From the NCBI RefSeq assembly GCF_000156235.1, contig NZ_DS996806.1, positions 434,001-498,000 of the forward strand: a stretch of 64,000 bases of DNA. The letters are read 5' to 3'. The stretch's first letter is position 1. Each line of letters opens with the position of its first letter. Shown in pieces: positions 44,368 to 53,645 of the stretch. The stretch is from Pseudovibrio sp000156235 (GTDB lineage: Bacteria > Pseudomonadota > Alphaproteobacteria > Rhizobiales > Stappiaceae). The notes below the pieces were generated by a model. That model did not search any database. It was not told the origin of the DNA and saw only the letters and a list, made by a program, of their open reading frames with translations. Position numbers and translations under genes: made by a program.

Positions 44368-44691
44368 ATGACCACGTTCGACAAACGAGCTGATGCGTTT
44401 GAAGGCGGTTTCGCAATGGGTTCTGAGCTTGCTTTCAAAGCGACTGCGCGGCGCGACAAGCTGCTGGGGCAGTGGGCTGCTGAGAAGCTTGGTTTGGCCG
44501 GGGACATTGCAGAAGAGTACGCCAACAAGATCGTACAAACTGATCTTAAAGAGCCTGGCGACGAAGACATTTTTGCTCGTATTTCCAAGGATTTTGCTGA
44601 TGCAGGTGTTGAGCAGTCTGAACACCAGATTCGCCGCACCATGGAAGAGCTGATGGCTGTTGCGAAGAAGGAAGTTGCTGAGGAAGCGTAA
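44368..44691 (+). CDS. DUF1476 protein, alphaproteobacterial F1Fo-ATPase inhibitor (zeta subunit)
   Basis: The 107-residue helical protein starts MTTFDKRADAFEGGFAMGSELAFKATARRDKLLGQWAAEKLGL, the DUF1476 pattern. Members of this family are the zeta subunit that inhibits the F1-ATPase in Paracoccus and related bacteria. The inhibitory part is the N-terminal segment. The position beside purC/purS is widespread in alphaproteobacteria. GGAGGG precedes ATG 44368. Function in this organism is assigned by family only. Confidence 0.92.
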   Translation: MTTFDKRADAFEGGFAMGSELAFKATARRDKLLGQWAAEKLGLAGDIAEEYANKIVQTDLKEPGDEDIFARISKDFADAGVEQSEHQIRRTMEELMAVAKKEVAEEA

Positions 44692-44741
44692 GCAGATCCC
44701 CTCAAGCTGGCCCATCTGATGGGCGCTTCACAAAAGAATTT

Positions 44742-44780
44742 GCCGTCTTCCCTTGATATTGTGAGGGAGACGGCTTTTTT
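44742..44780 (+). terminator. terminator of the DUF1476 gene
   Basis: GCCGTCTTCCCT / AGGGAGACGGC stem (one bulged T) is followed by six T's. Confidence 0.85.
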
Positions 44781-44856
44781 GTTTGAATGACAATTGCGTT
44801 TAAGAGCTGGTGCTGCGTGGTTGATGGTGCCTGTGCTCAATCAGATGAGGCATTGC

Positions 44857-45624
44857 ATGACTGAGAATATGTGTCTGGCAGAAAAACTGCGTGCAGGGCA
44901 AACCGTTGTGAGCGCGTGGGCAAGTCTGCCATCTCCAATCTTTTCGAATCTGTTTCTGAAAAGTGGTTATGAGGCAATCACTCTGGATTTGCAGCATGGG
45001 TTGCTGACGACAGCTGATGCCCGTGATTCTATTCGGGAGATCATCATTGGCGGTGGTCATGCTGTGGCACGAATCTGCGTTGATGATTTCAAGAATGCCA
45101 GCTGGCTGCTTGATATGGGTGCGGAAGTGATAACCGCGCCGATGATCAACTCGGTGACCGATGCGAAGAAGCTTGTTGAGTTCTGCAAGTACCCACCTCT
45201 AGGATCGCGCAGTTATGGCGCTGTTGGGGCGACCATGGCCTCTGGCACCACCATGGACGAGTACTTTGCTTCCGCGGATAAGAAGACATTGGCCATTGCG
45301 ATGATTGAGACACCGGAAGCCTATGAGGCTCTGGAGGATATTCTCGCAGTTGATGGATTGGATGGTGTTTTTGTTGGGCCAGCAGATCTGTCCCTGACTG
45401 TTTCTGGTGGGCAGCGCATCGAGCCAGTGGCAGATGCATCTTTGGCGATGCAGAAGGATATTGCCGAGAAGACACGTGCTGCTGGAAAGATTGCAGGGAT
45501 CTACTGTGTCTCCAAAGGCCATTTGCAGCACTCGAAGGCCGCTGGTTATCAGTTCATGACGTTTGGCACAGATTCGACCTTGTTTACGAGTGCAGCATCA
45601 GAGGCTGCAAAAGCTCTCGATTAA
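44857..45624 (+). CDS. HpcH/HpaI-family aldolase
   Basis: This class II (metal-dependent) pyruvate aldolase cleaves 2-oxo-acids such as 4-hydroxy-2-oxoheptanedioate to pyruvate and an aldehyde. The 255-residue product has the metal/substrate region GYEAITLDLQHGLL, the MIETPEAYEALEDILAVDGLDGVFVGPADLSLTVS segment and a C-terminal FGTDSTLF. I use ATG 44857, close after a GAGG site, rather than the open extension. It stands alone, and its physiological substrate cannot be read from the sequence. Confidence 0.87.
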   Translation: MTENMCLAEKLRAGQTVVSAWASLPSPIFSNLFLKSGYEAITLDLQHGLLTTADARDSIREIIIGGGHAVARICVDDFKNASWLLDMGAEVITAPMINSVTDAKKLVEFCKYPPLGSRSYGAVGATMASGTTMDEYFASADKKTLAIAMIETPEAYEALEDILAVDGLDGVFVGPADLSLTVSGGQRIEPVADASLAMQKDIAEKTRAAGKIAGIYCVSKGHLQHSKAAGYQFMTFGTDSTLFTSAASEAAKALD

Positions 45625-45641
45625 GACTGCATTGCTTACAA

Positions 45642-45668
45642 AAAAGGCCGCCTCCCGGGCGGCCTTTT
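45642..45668. terminator. terminator shared by the aldolase gene and rpe
   Basis: AAAAGGCCGCC / GGCGGCCTTTT stem with T-runs both ways lies between two convergent genes. Confidence 0.9.
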
Positions 45669-45686
45669 GCGATAATGGATCAGGAC

Positions 45687-46355
45687 TTACACCTGAGCAG
45701 CTGTTCGAATGGCTGTAATGTTTTCGCGGTAGCTTTCTACGGTGCCACCTTTGAACACGGCTGAGCCAGCAACCAGTGTGTCTGCGCCAGCTTTGGTGAC
45801 AAGTGGTGCAGTTTCCGGAGTGATGCCGCCATCGATCTGGATGCGGATTGGACGATCACCGATCATGCTTTTGATGCGTGCAACTTTCTCAATCTGAGAG
45901 TGAATGAACTTCTGCCCGCCGAAGCCTGGGTTGACTGTCATGACAAGGATCAAGTCTACGCTGTCCAGAACGTACTCCAGGTAGCTTTCATGTGTGCCAG
46001 GGTTCAGCGAAACACCTGCTTTTTTGCCAAGGGCACGGATCGCCTGCAGAGAACGGTGCAGGTGGGTGGTCGCTTCAGCGTGGACTGTGATGTAGTCGGA
46101 ACCAGCCTTTGCAAAGGCTTCAAGGTATGGATCACACGGCTCGATCATGAGGTGGGTGTCGAACACCTTGTCGGTGTGTGGGCGGAGCTTTGCGATGACA
46201 TCTGGGCCAAAGGTGATGTTTGGAACGAAGTGACCGTCCATAACATCCAGATGGATCCAGTCGGCTCCAGCTTCTACAACATCACGAACTTCTTGCCCCA
46301 GCTTGGAAAAGTCTGATGCAAGTACGGAAGGTGCGATAACGAGCGGCTGTGCCAT
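45687..46355 (-). CDS. rpe: ribulose-phosphate 3-epimerase
   Basis: Rpe interconverts ribulose 5-phosphate and xylulose 5-phosphate in the pentose-phosphate pathway. The 222-residue TIM-barrel protein has the metal ligands and catalytic Asp in HLDVMDGHFVPNITFGPDV, the second set in DLILVMTVNPGFGGQKFI, and IQIDGGITPETAP. I choose ATG 46355 (MAQPLVIAPS), preceded by AAGGAGA. Confidence 0.97.
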   Translation of the reverse strand: MAQPLVIAPSVLASDFSKLGQEVRDVVEAGADWIHLDVMDGHFVPNITFGPDVIAKLRPHTDKVFDTHLMIEPCDPYLEAFAKAGSDYITVHAEATTHLHRSLQAIRALGKKAGVSLNPGTHESYLEYVLDSVDLILVMTVNPGFGGQKFIHSQIEKVARIKSMIGDRPIRIQIDGGITPETAPLVTKAGADTLVAGSAVFKGGTVESYRENITAIRTAAQV

Positions 46356-46452
46356 AGCAGGGATTCTCCTTGATGTGCCCATTTTGCTGTGCCGCTAACA
46401 TGGACACAAGAGAGAAGCAAGTGGTGCGAATAGCGCAACTGCCATTCGTTCT

Positions 46453-47442
46453 TTAGGGGGCGGCTGTTTCAGTCTTACCGATATGCATGGCGACAGGTCT
46501 TAGGATCCACGGCAACAGGTAGATCGGGAACTGAGCAAAGGCGAAGAAGAGCCACGCAAATTCAGGGATTGTGCCGCCTAATGCAGCAACCATCAGACCC
46601 AGATTTCGGCTTCCTGTACCATAGGCAGCGATGAAGGCGGTTTGCTTGCCTGCCGGGTAGAAGATCAGGAATGTGATGAGCAGCTGAACACCCGCGATGG
46701 CAAAGACACCGATGAACAGCGCGGTCGCCTTGAATGGGGCGGTTAGCGCAAAGTCAGTCACGCCATCCATAGCCGCTATGGCGAAGATGAACAGAACAAC
46801 GCAGTTGATGCCGTTGATGTGGTCCGTGGCCTGATTGATGCGCTCAGCACCAAGCACGTAATAGAGCAGGCGACCTAAACCCGCTGAACCGATCAGGAAC
46901 ATAGCCAGATTAGTGGCCAGTGAGAGCGGGGCAACTTGCAAGGTGTCTGGCAGCAACAGGTACGCAAACAGGGCCGTGCTGAACGGTGCAATGATCAGTG
47001 CGAGTGTTGAGATGGTGAGTGCGAGCGCGCCGTTGAGGCCAAACATCCAGATGAAAATTGGCGTGGACATGACGGGTGGTGCTGCTGAGACCATGAACAG
47101 TGCAGTGAGTACGCCGAGATCTAACTGATCCAATCCAATTGTCAGGCATATCAAAGTCGCAAGCAGGGGCAGGATCAGCATCTGCCAGAGGACTGCCGCG
47201 ATTGCTGGAAGAGGATGCGTAAGCTGCTGTGCGATGGCGGCGTTGTCGACGCGGATAAAACTCAGTGTCAGCAGAATAAAGATAGCGGGCGTTAAAAGAA
47301 TGCGCAGGGCTTCTGCAATGCCGGGTAGAAAGAGGCCGAGAAAGATTGAGATCGCCACGGCATTGGTGCCGTTTCGTCCCAGAAAACGCAGGAGTGCGTT
47401 GATCAGCTTGAGGCCGCTTATAACGAATGTGGGGGAGGGCAA
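46453..47442 (-). CDS. bile acid:sodium symporter (BASS)-like membrane protein
   Basis: The 329-residue membrane protein has about nine helices, with the BASS-type pattern VSAAPPVMSTPIFIWMFG (about 119-136) and the crossover region FIAAYGTGSRNLGLMVAAL (about 281-299). Relatives transport organic anions with Na+. The start is TTG 47442, as an in-frame TAA lies two codons upstream and there is no ATG in the first 50 codons. The ribosome site is weak, so an internal start is possible. It is leftward, after the lrp gene. Confidence 0.75.
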   Translation of the reverse strand: MPSPTFVISGLKLINALLRFLGRNGTNAVAISIFLGLFLPGIAEALRILLTPAIFILLTLSFIRVDNAAIAQQLTHPLPAIAAVLWQMLILPLLATLICLTIGLDQLDLGVLTALFMVSAAPPVMSTPIFIWMFGLNGALALTISTLALIIAPFSTALFAYLLLPDTLQVAPLSLATNLAMFLIGSAGLGRLLYYVLGAERINQATDHINGINCVVLFIFAIAAMDGVTDFALTAPFKATALFIGVFAIAGVQLLITFLIFYPAGKQTAFIAAYGTGSRNLGLMVAALGGTIPEFAWLFFAFAQFPIYLLPWILRPVAMHIGKTETAAP

Positions 47443-47443
47443 T

Positions 47444-47491
47444 GTTTAGTCCACGCGAAATCTATAAGTGCAAGAGATCGCGCGACTAAAC
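47444..47491. promoter_or_regulatory. inverted repeat upstream of the BASS-like gene
   Basis: GTTTAGTC at 47444-47451 and GACTAAAC at 47484-47491 are perfect 8-bp inverted arms adjoining the start codon. Their centres are 40 bp apart. This could be an operator pair for the nearby Lrp-type regulator or a leader hairpin. Confidence 0.4.
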
Positions 47492-47573
47492 CATATCAGT
47501 CGAGTTTGAGCAAACATTTCGGAGTTTCGGCGACCGCGCGTAAACTAACTCCGATTAGGCTGTGTCAGAAACT

Positions 47574-48059
47574 TTAACTGACAAACTCTTTAAGCGGTAA
47601 CGCAACTGTTTCCTTAATTGTCGAAACTACAATGCGGGACTGAACATCTGAGACCAGAGCGTTGTCCAGAAGTTTCAAGCGAAGGAAATCGTCATAGGAC
47701 TTTATATCTGTGGCGACCACTTTGATGAGATAGTCCACTGCGCCGGTGATGCGTTCGCATGTAACAACTTCGGGCCATACCCCAATAAGCCTGTCGAATG
47801 TTTCCATGTTCTCGCGGCTGGGCACAGTGAGCTTAACAAAGGCATATGCGAGAAAGCCAAGACCGACTGCTTCGCGATCAACCAGAGCTGCTGTCTGTTT
47901 GATCACTCCAGTCTCCTTGAGTTTCTTAATTCGCCTCCAGCAAGGAGTTTGGCTCATACCGGCTTCTTTGGCGATATCTGCGATGGATTGGGATGCATCT
48001 TTTTGCAGAATGCGCAGAACTCGGATGTCGGATGGGTCCAATAAGGAATTTTCGCTCAT
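47574..48059 (-). CDS. Lrp/AsnC-family transcriptional regulator
   Basis: The 161-residue regulator has the N-terminal helix-turn-helix (LQKDASQSIADIAKEAGMSQTPCWRRIKKLKETGVI) and a C-terminal RAM ligand domain (EVVTCERITGAVDYLIKVVATDIKSYDDFLRLKL). It is divergent from the indolepyruvate ferredoxin oxidoreductase gene, a frequent pairing in which the regulator responds to an amino acid. I start at ATG 48059, since the frame to 48140 lacks homology. AGAGGG precedes the start. Confidence 0.93.
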   Translation of the reverse strand: MSENSLLDPSDIRVLRILQKDASQSIADIAKEAGMSQTPCWRRIKKLKETGVIKQTAALVDREAVGLGFLAYAFVKLTVPSRENMETFDRLIGVWPEVVTCERITGAVDYLIKVVATDIKSYDDFLRLKLLDNALVSDVQSRIVVSTIKETVALPLKEFVS

Positions 48060-48214
48060 ATGCCCTCTTAGGAATAATTTTTCGACTGAGTACGTATTTG
48101 TCGGTAGGATAGCACAGAAAGCACGCAAAAAAAGGATCACTATGGGCTAGGACGAAAGAATTGGTTTTGGCGGGGGGGACCGTCCACAGCCATGATGGGA
48201 GAGGAGCTCATTGA

Positions 48215-51200
48215 ATGAATGTAAGTGTGCCACCGATCAGCTTACATGATAAATACACAGCTGAAACAGGCAATGTTTACCTGACCGGTATTCAGGCACT
48301 GGTACGACTGGCGTTGGACCGCGGTCGTTTGGATCGAGCTAACGGATTGAAAACAGGCGGTTTTATCTCAGGATACCGCGGTTCTCCAATCGCTGGCTAC
48401 GACACGGAGCTTCAAAGATCACGTCAATATCTTGATCCGCTGGATATTCAGTTTCAACCGGGAGTGAATGAGGAACTGGGTGCAACAGCGGTTTGGGGAT
48501 CGCAAAAAGTTCGGCAGCACGGAAAAGGTTCTGCCTATGATGGTGTCTATGGCATCTGGTACGGGAAGGCGCCAGGCGTTGATAGAGCCGGAGATGTACT
48601 GCATCAGGCAAGTGCTTCTGGAACCGACCCAAATGGCGGTGTTGTGGCGCTTGCTGGCGATGACCATCTGGCAAAATCTTCCATTTTGCCGGCACAAAGC
48701 GAGTTTTTCTTCCAACACGCAGAAATCCCTGTTCTCAATCCTGCTGATATTCAGGAAGTGCTGGATTTTGGCCTGCACGGGTTTGAGATGTCGCGTTACA
48801 CCGGTCTGTGGAGTGCATTGATTTGCCTTGCAGATACGATGGATGCATCTGGTGTTGTTTCTGTAGACCCGCAGCGTTTGTCGTTCTCACGCCCTGCTGC
48901 ATTTGATCCACGCAAGAATGCGGAGTTGAATCGGGTTCTTCTGCTCGGCAACCGTCTGGAAACGGAGCGCTTGCTGCGTGATATCCGAATGCCGGCTGTT
49001 CTGGCCTATGCCAAGGCGAATCGTCTGGATCATGTGGCCTATGGTGCGCAGAAGCCTCGGATCGGTATGGTTGCGACAGGTAAGGCGTTCCGTGATCTGT
49101 GTCAGGCACTGCGCCTGATGGGCATTACGGATCGGCGAGCCAAGGAGATTGGGCTTGCGGTTTATAAGGTGGGTATGCCTTATCCGCTGGAGCCAACTGC
49201 ATTTTCCAGCTTTGCGCGCGGCGTTGAAAAGATTCTGGTTGTTGAACACAAGCGTGCGTTCATCGAACCTCAGATCAAAGAGATCGCTTACAACTGGCCG
49301 AGTGATCAGCAGCCGCAGATCCTTGGAAAAAAGGATGCGCAGGGTGAGCCATTGCTCTCTGATGTGCTGGAGCTTTCCATTGATGAGATGATCCGCGTGA
49401 TCATGAACTTCCTGCCTCGGGAGTACATCAATGACGAGATGCGGTCAGTTGCTGATTCCATGATGCGCCAGCAGATGTGGGCGCAGGGACATGGTGAGCT
49501 TGCTGCTCGTTCTCCGTTCTTCTGTTCTGGTTGTCCGCACAACACGTCTACTGTGGTGCCTGAAGGGTCTCGTTCCATGCCGGGGATTGGCTGTCATGCC
49601 ATGACCGAAATTAATGGCCGGACGACCGATGGTCAGATCGCCATGGGTGGTGAAGGTTCACTGTGGGTTGGACAGGCGCATTTCGCCCGTGATGAGCATG
49701 TGTTTGCGAATATGGGTGATGGCACCTACTTCCACTCCGGTATTCTGTCGATCCGTCAGGCTGTGGCGGCGCGTGTGCCGATAACCTTCAAGATCCTTTA
49801 TAACGATGCTGTTGCGATGACAGGCGGTCAGGAGATTGATGGATCGCTGACGGTTCCTCAGCTTCTCAATCAGCTTCATGCAGAAGGCGTTGAGAGGGTG
49901 GTTCTGCTCTCTGAGCATCCCGATGATTATCAGGGGCGTCAGGACCTAGCGCTGACTGAGCCTGTGCATCACCGCGATGATCTGATGAAGGTTCAGAACG
50001 AACTCAAGGAGTTCAAAGGCGTTTCGGCGATCGTGTTTGATCAGACCTGTGCTGCTGAGAAGCGTCGTCGTCGTAAGAGAGGGTTGTATCCCGATCCGGA
50101 TCTTCGTCTGTTCATCAATGATCGTGTCTGTGAGGGTTGTGGTGACTGTTCTGTACAGTCCAACTGTCTCTCCGTTGAGCCTGTTGAGACGGTGTTTGGC
50201 GAAAAGCGCCGCATCAACCAGTCTTCCTGTAACAAAGACTTCTCCTGTGTGAAGGGCTTCTGCCCATCTTTTGTTTATGTGAAGGGCTCCAAGCTGCGTC
50301 AGGCCAAGCCAGCGGACTTTGCGCTGGATGACTATGTGAAGCAGCTGCCTGAAGTTCAGCTTCCTTCGCTTGAGAACACCCGTAACCTGCTGGTGGCTGG
50401 TATCGGCGGCATGGGTGTTACGACCATCTCCGCCATCATTGCGATGGCAGCGCATATTGACGGAATCAAAGCGTCTACGTTGGATATGACTGGACTTGCT
50501 CAGAAGGGTGGTCCTGTAACCTCTCACGTGCGTTTTGCAGCAGCAAGCGACACGATTGAGGGGCCACGTGTTCCGCCTGCACAGTTGGATGTGCTCATTG
50601 CGAGTGACATGCTGGTTGCAAGTAAGGCTGAACAGCTGTCGCTTTATCACAAGAGCAGAACGCATGGTTTTGTGAACACGAACGTCACGCCGACTTCAGA
50701 ATTCGTTATGAAGCAGCAGCTGTCGTTTGATGAGCACAAGATGAAGCGGACGCTTGAGCAGGGTACGCTTGATCTGAGAGCGCATGATCTGGCGAACATT
50801 GCCGAGAAGCTGCTTGGTGATGCGATTTACACCAATATGATGCTGATCGGTCTGGCCTATCAGGCTGGCACACTGCCAATCTCAGCCCAGTCGATTGAGA
50901 ATGCCATCTCATTGAATGGTGCTGCGGTTGAGAAGAACATCAATGCCTTCCATGCAGGTCGTGTTCTTTACTCCAACCCTGATGCGATCTTCGCAGCGCT
51001 TCCGCGTCAGGAAGCCGTTACGGTGATGACGCTGGATGAGAAGATTGCGTTCTTTGCCATGGAGTTGACCGCTTACCAGAACAGGTCTTACGCCAATAAG
51101 TATCTCGATAAGATCACCGAGATCCGCGCGAAAGATGAGGAGTTTGGTCCGGGATCTCTTGAGATCACCCACACCGCCGCTGAGATGCTTTACAAGGTGA

Positions 51201-51700
51201 TGGCTTACAAAGATGAGTACGAAGTTGCGCGTCTTTATAGCGAGCCTGAGTTCCGCAAGAACCTGGAAGCACAGTTTGCTGATCCGGGTGAATTGCAGTT
51301 GATGCTGGCGCCACCATTCTTGCCTAGTAAGCCTGATCCAAAGACTGGACGTCCGCAAAAGCGGGCCTTTGGTCCTTGGATTTTCAAAGCATTTGAGATG
51401 CTTGTCTCACTCCGCAGTTTGCGTGGAACAGCTCTTGACCCGTTTGGGTATGCACGTGAACGGAAGGAAGAGCGTGCATTGATCAAGCAGTACCGTGATG
51501 ACCTGAGTCTTGCCTGCGGAAAGCTGGGAACAGCAAATTATGGTCTCCTGCGTGAGTTCCTCAATTTGCCTGATTCTATTCGCGGCTATGGTCCGATCAA
51601 AGACGAGAATATGCGGCTTGCGCAACTTCGGCGCGAGGAGCTGCTTGGTCGACTCGAGGAAGATCCAACCACGGTGACCTTCAAAGAAGCAGCCGAATAA
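48215..51700 (+). CDS. indolepyruvate ferredoxin oxidoreductase (fused IorA-IorB type)
   Basis: This 1161-residue fused enzyme oxidatively decarboxylates aryl-pyruvates (from Phe, Tyr and Trp) to aryl-acetyl-CoA, reducing ferredoxin. The N-terminal pyrimidine domain (GGFISGYRGSPIAGYDTEL) comes first, then the TPP domain (FCSGCPHNTSTVVPEGSRSMPGIGCHAM, GDGTYFHSG). An iron-sulfur stretch CEGCGDCSVQSNC near residue 640 follows, and then a gamma-type domain (LLVAGIGGMGVTTISAIIAMAAH). The divergent Lrp-type regulator probably controls it. A hairpin terminator follows at 51727. Confidence 0.93.
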   Translation: MNVSVPPISLHDKYTAETGNVYLTGIQALVRLALDRGRLDRANGLKTGGFISGYRGSPIAGYDTELQRSRQYLDPLDIQFQPGVNEELGATAVWGSQKVRQHGKGSAYDGVYGIWYGKAPGVDRAGDVLHQASASGTDPNGGVVALAGDDHLAKSSILPAQSEFFFQHAEIPVLNPADIQEVLDFGLHGFEMSRYTGLWSALICLADTMDASGVVSVDPQRLSFSRPAAFDPRKNAELNRVLLLGNRLETERLLRDIRMPAVLAYAKANRLDHVAYGAQKPRIGMVATGKAFRDLCQALRLMGITDRRAKEIGLAVYKVGMPYPLEPTAFSSFARGVEKILVVEHKRAFIEPQIKEIAYNWPSDQQPQILGKKDAQGEPLLSDVLELSIDEMIRVIMNFLPREYINDEMRSVADSMMRQQMWAQGHGELAARSPFFCSGCPHNTSTVVPEGSRSMPGIGCHAMTEINGRTTDGQIAMGGEGSLWVGQAHFARDEHVFANMGDGTYFHSGILSIRQAVAARVPITFKILYNDAVAMTGGQEIDGSLTVPQLLNQLHAEGVERVVLLSEHPDDYQGRQDLALTEPVHHRDDLMKVQNELKEFKGVSAIVFDQTCAAEKRRRRKRGLYPDPDLRLFINDRVCEGCGDCSVQSNCLSVEPVETVFGEKRRINQSSCNKDFSCVKGFCPSFVYVKGSKLRQAKPADFALDDYVKQLPEVQLPSLENTRNLLVAGIGGMGVTTISAIIAMAAHIDGIKASTLDMTGLAQKGGPVTSHVRFAAASDTIEGPRVPPAQLDVLIASDMLVASKAEQLSLYHKSRTHGFVNTNVTPTSEFVMKQQLSFDEHKMKRTLEQGTLDLRAHDLANIAEKLLGDAIYTNMMLIGLAYQAGTLPISAQSIENAISLNGAAVEKNINAFHAGRVLYSNPDAIFAALPRQEAVTVMTLDEKIAFFAMELTAYQNRSYANKYLDKITEIRAKDEEFGPGSLEITHTAAEMLYKVMAYKDEYEVARLYSEPEFRKNLEAQFADPGELQLMLAPPFLPSKPDPKTGRPQKRAFGPWIFKAFEMLVSLRSLRGTALDPFGYARERKEERALIKQYRDDLSLACGKLGTANYGLLREFLNLPDSIRGYGPIKDENMRLAQLRREELLGRLEEDPTTVTFKEAAE

Positions 51701-51726
51701 CATCCAGTTATTGGCGGAAAATCAAC

Positions 51727-51756
51727 AAATGCCGATCCCTATGGGGTCGGCATTTT
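51727..51756 (+). terminator. terminator after the indolepyruvate oxidoreductase gene
   Basis: AAATGCCGA / TCGGCATTT stem is followed by TTGTGTTT, 27 bp after the stop. Confidence 0.8.
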
Positions 51757-51864
51757 GTGTTTCAAGTCACAGTTACGTGATCTTTTTCTTGCTATGCGGT
51801 TTCCTACGGGCAGCTATCTCGATTTTCTCAAAATTCGAACTTGTCTTTTTTTTGGTCTTCCTCT

Positions 51865-51923
51865 AAAACCGACTGGACGGTACAAAAACCGACTGGACGG
51901 TACAGAAACCGACCAGACGGTAC
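51865..51923. repeat. three tandem 20-bp repeats, probable TetR operator array
   Basis: The unit AAACCGACTGGACGGTACA occurs at 51865, 51885 and 51905 with an exact 20-bp period. Copies 1 and 2 are identical, and copy 3 has ACCAG for ACTGG. Each holds ACCG-N6-CGGT, an imperfect dyad typical of TetR-family operators. They lie 30-90 bp before the tetR gene of the efflux operon, so autoregulation by side-by-side dimers two helical turns apart is likely. Confidence 0.8.
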
Positions 51924-51953
51924 AAGGCTCCGAGAGTGGAGAGGGATACCAAC

Positions 51954-52523
51954 GTGGAAACAACAGCGGAACATATTCTGGATGCGGTCGAGCGTCTGGT
52001 TTGCATTGAAGGGACGCGCAAGCTGACCATTGATGCCGTGGCGGCTGAGGCCGGCATGTCCAAAGGCGGAGTGCTTTACAATTTCCGGAGCAAGCAAGAG
52101 CTTTTGCTTGGGGTGATCCGCCGGGTTGTGACCGAAGTTCGGGAACGGACTTACGCGTTGAGTGACAAGCTGACAGAGCAGGGGGTGGCCTGCCCAATTT
52201 TGAGGGCAAGCTTTCAGATCTATAAGGAATATAGAGAGAAGACCGCACCTAAAGCACTGTTTGCTCTTGCTGCCCAAGAGCCTGAATTGGTTGCTGAATT
52301 TCAGGATATGAGCACTGAGTTCGGTCGAGCAATCAGCAGTGAAATCAGTGACCCGGTGTTGGGGCACATGTGTTTGCTCATTATTGACGGACTTTATTAT
52401 CGCCAGGCTCTGGACATTGAACACTGCAGTGCTGGTGAAATCGATGAACTTATTGATCGCGTGTTGGAAATTTCCTCCCAGAACTCCCGACACGCCGTAT
52501 TGAACGCTGAAGCTGGAAACTAA
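51954..52523 (+). CDS. TetR-family transcriptional regulator of the RND efflux operon
   Basis: The 189-residue TetR-type repressor has an N-terminal helix-turn-helix (LTIDAVAAEAGMSKGGVLYNFRSKQELLLGVI, about residues 21-52) and a ligand domain that is partly hydrophobic. I start it at GTG 51954, after GAGAGGG. A GTG at 51936 lies upstream of that site. It is followed after six bases by the MFP gene and then the RND pump, so it is first in its own operon. The 20-bp triple repeat before it is the candidate operator. Confidence 0.9.
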   Translation: METTAEHILDAVERLVCIEGTRKLTIDAVAAEAGMSKGGVLYNFRSKQELLLGVIRRVVTEVRERTYALSDKLTEQGVACPILRASFQIYKEYREKTAPKALFALAAQEPELVAEFQDMSTEFGRAISSEISDPVLGHMCLLIIDGLYYRQALDIEHCSAGEIDELIDRVLEISSQNSRHAVLNAEAGN

Positions 52524-52529
52524 GGTAAA

Positions 52530-53621
52530 ATGCAGAAAATAAGCGGAAAAAGTAGAATAGGACGCCTGGGCGCGCCTATTTTTGTTGGGGCACTTGCTCT
52601 GCTGCTTGCAAGCTGTCAGGAGCAGGAAATTGCGGAAGCACCTAAAACGGTAGCGCCGCGCCCTGCTCGTGTCATGGTCGTTTCTGAGGTTGATGATCTC
52701 TTCACACGTAACTTTACTGGACGTGTTGATGCGGTTCAGACCGTTGATCTGGCATTCCGGGTATCCGGCCAGCTTGTCGAACTGCCAATCGTTGAAGGAC
52801 AGCGCATTGCAAAGGGCGATTTGATTGCTGCGCTTGACCCAACCGATTATGAGAATGCTCTTCGTGAAGCTCAGGTCAACTATGAGCAAAAGAAGAAAGA
52901 CTTGCAGCGTTTTGAAACGTTGAAAGACAAGCAGGTTATTTCTGAAGGTCAGTACGATAACGCAAAAACTGCATTTGACCTTGCTGAAGTGACCCTTGAT
53001 CGTGCCAAGCAAAACCTTGGTTACACAAAGATTGTGGCCCCATACGACGCAATTGTTACTTCCCGTACGCTCGACAACTACGCGATCATCAATGCTGGTA
53101 CCAGCATCGCACGCGTACAGGACGTGAGTGAAGTTCGTATCGACATCAACGTACCAGAAACACTGTTTGCTCAGGCAACAGAGTCTTCCATGCTGAAAAT
53201 GACCGCTGAGTTCCCATCTCATCCGGGCAAAGTGTTTCCGCTGGAATACCGCGAGCACAGCACTGAAGCTGACATGGTTGCGCAGACATACCGTGTGACT
53301 TTGGCGATGGACAATGATGCTGGCTTCAACATCATCCCTGGCATGACTGCCAGCGTGAAAGTGAAGCTCAACAGTCTTGATGCAGCAGGTGCTACTGCGT
53401 TCTTCGTCCCGACTTCTGCTATTGGTTCTGCGCCAGACAAGAGCTCGTACGTTTGGGTTGTTGATGAGAGTGAAAAGCGCGTTGGTCGTCGTAAGGTTCT
53501 GCTCGGCACCGTGCTTGGTGGCTTCATTCCGATCCTCTCCGGCCTGAAGGACGGTGAAATGATCGTGACAGCAGGCGTGAGCCATCTGAGTGAAAACCAG
53601 CAGATCGTGCCGAAGCTGTAA
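52530..53621 (+). CDS. RND efflux periplasmic adaptor lipoprotein
   Basis: The 363-residue membrane-fusion protein has a lipobox (LLLASCQEQ, Cys near residue 29), so it is lipid-anchored. It shows the paired lipoyl motifs (VDLAFRVSGQLVELPIVEGQRIAKGDLIAALD and LGYTKIVAPYDAIVTSRTLDNYAIINAG), a coiled-coil hairpin (about residues 105-150) and a beta barrel. It couples the RND pump encoded next to an outer-membrane channel. It lies 6 bp after tetR and 24 bp before the pump gene. No outer-membrane factor is encoded nearby, so a shared TolC is likely. Confidence 0.94.
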   Translation: MQKISGKSRIGRLGAPIFVGALALLLASCQEQEIAEAPKTVAPRPARVMVVSEVDDLFTRNFTGRVDAVQTVDLAFRVSGQLVELPIVEGQRIAKGDLIAALDPTDYENALREAQVNYEQKKKDLQRFETLKDKQVISEGQYDNAKTAFDLAEVTLDRAKQNLGYTKIVAPYDAIVTSRTLDNYAIINAGTSIARVQDVSEVRIDINVPETLFAQATESSMLKMTAEFPSHPGKVFPLEYREHSTEADMVAQTYRVTLAMDNDAGFNIIPGMTASVKVKLNSLDAAGATAFFVPTSAIGSAPDKSSYVWVVDESEKRVGRRKVLLGTVLGGFIPILSGLKDGEMIVTAGVSHLSENQQIVPKL

Positions 53622-53645
53622 GAGTAGCGTCTAGGAGTTTTTGAA

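Noticed and set aside
51828..53585. 585-codon frame on the minus strand opposite the tetR and adaptor genes
   Set aside because: It spans the repeat array and two well-supported genes on the other strand, has no ribosome site, and has a histidine/serine-rich, low-quality sequence.
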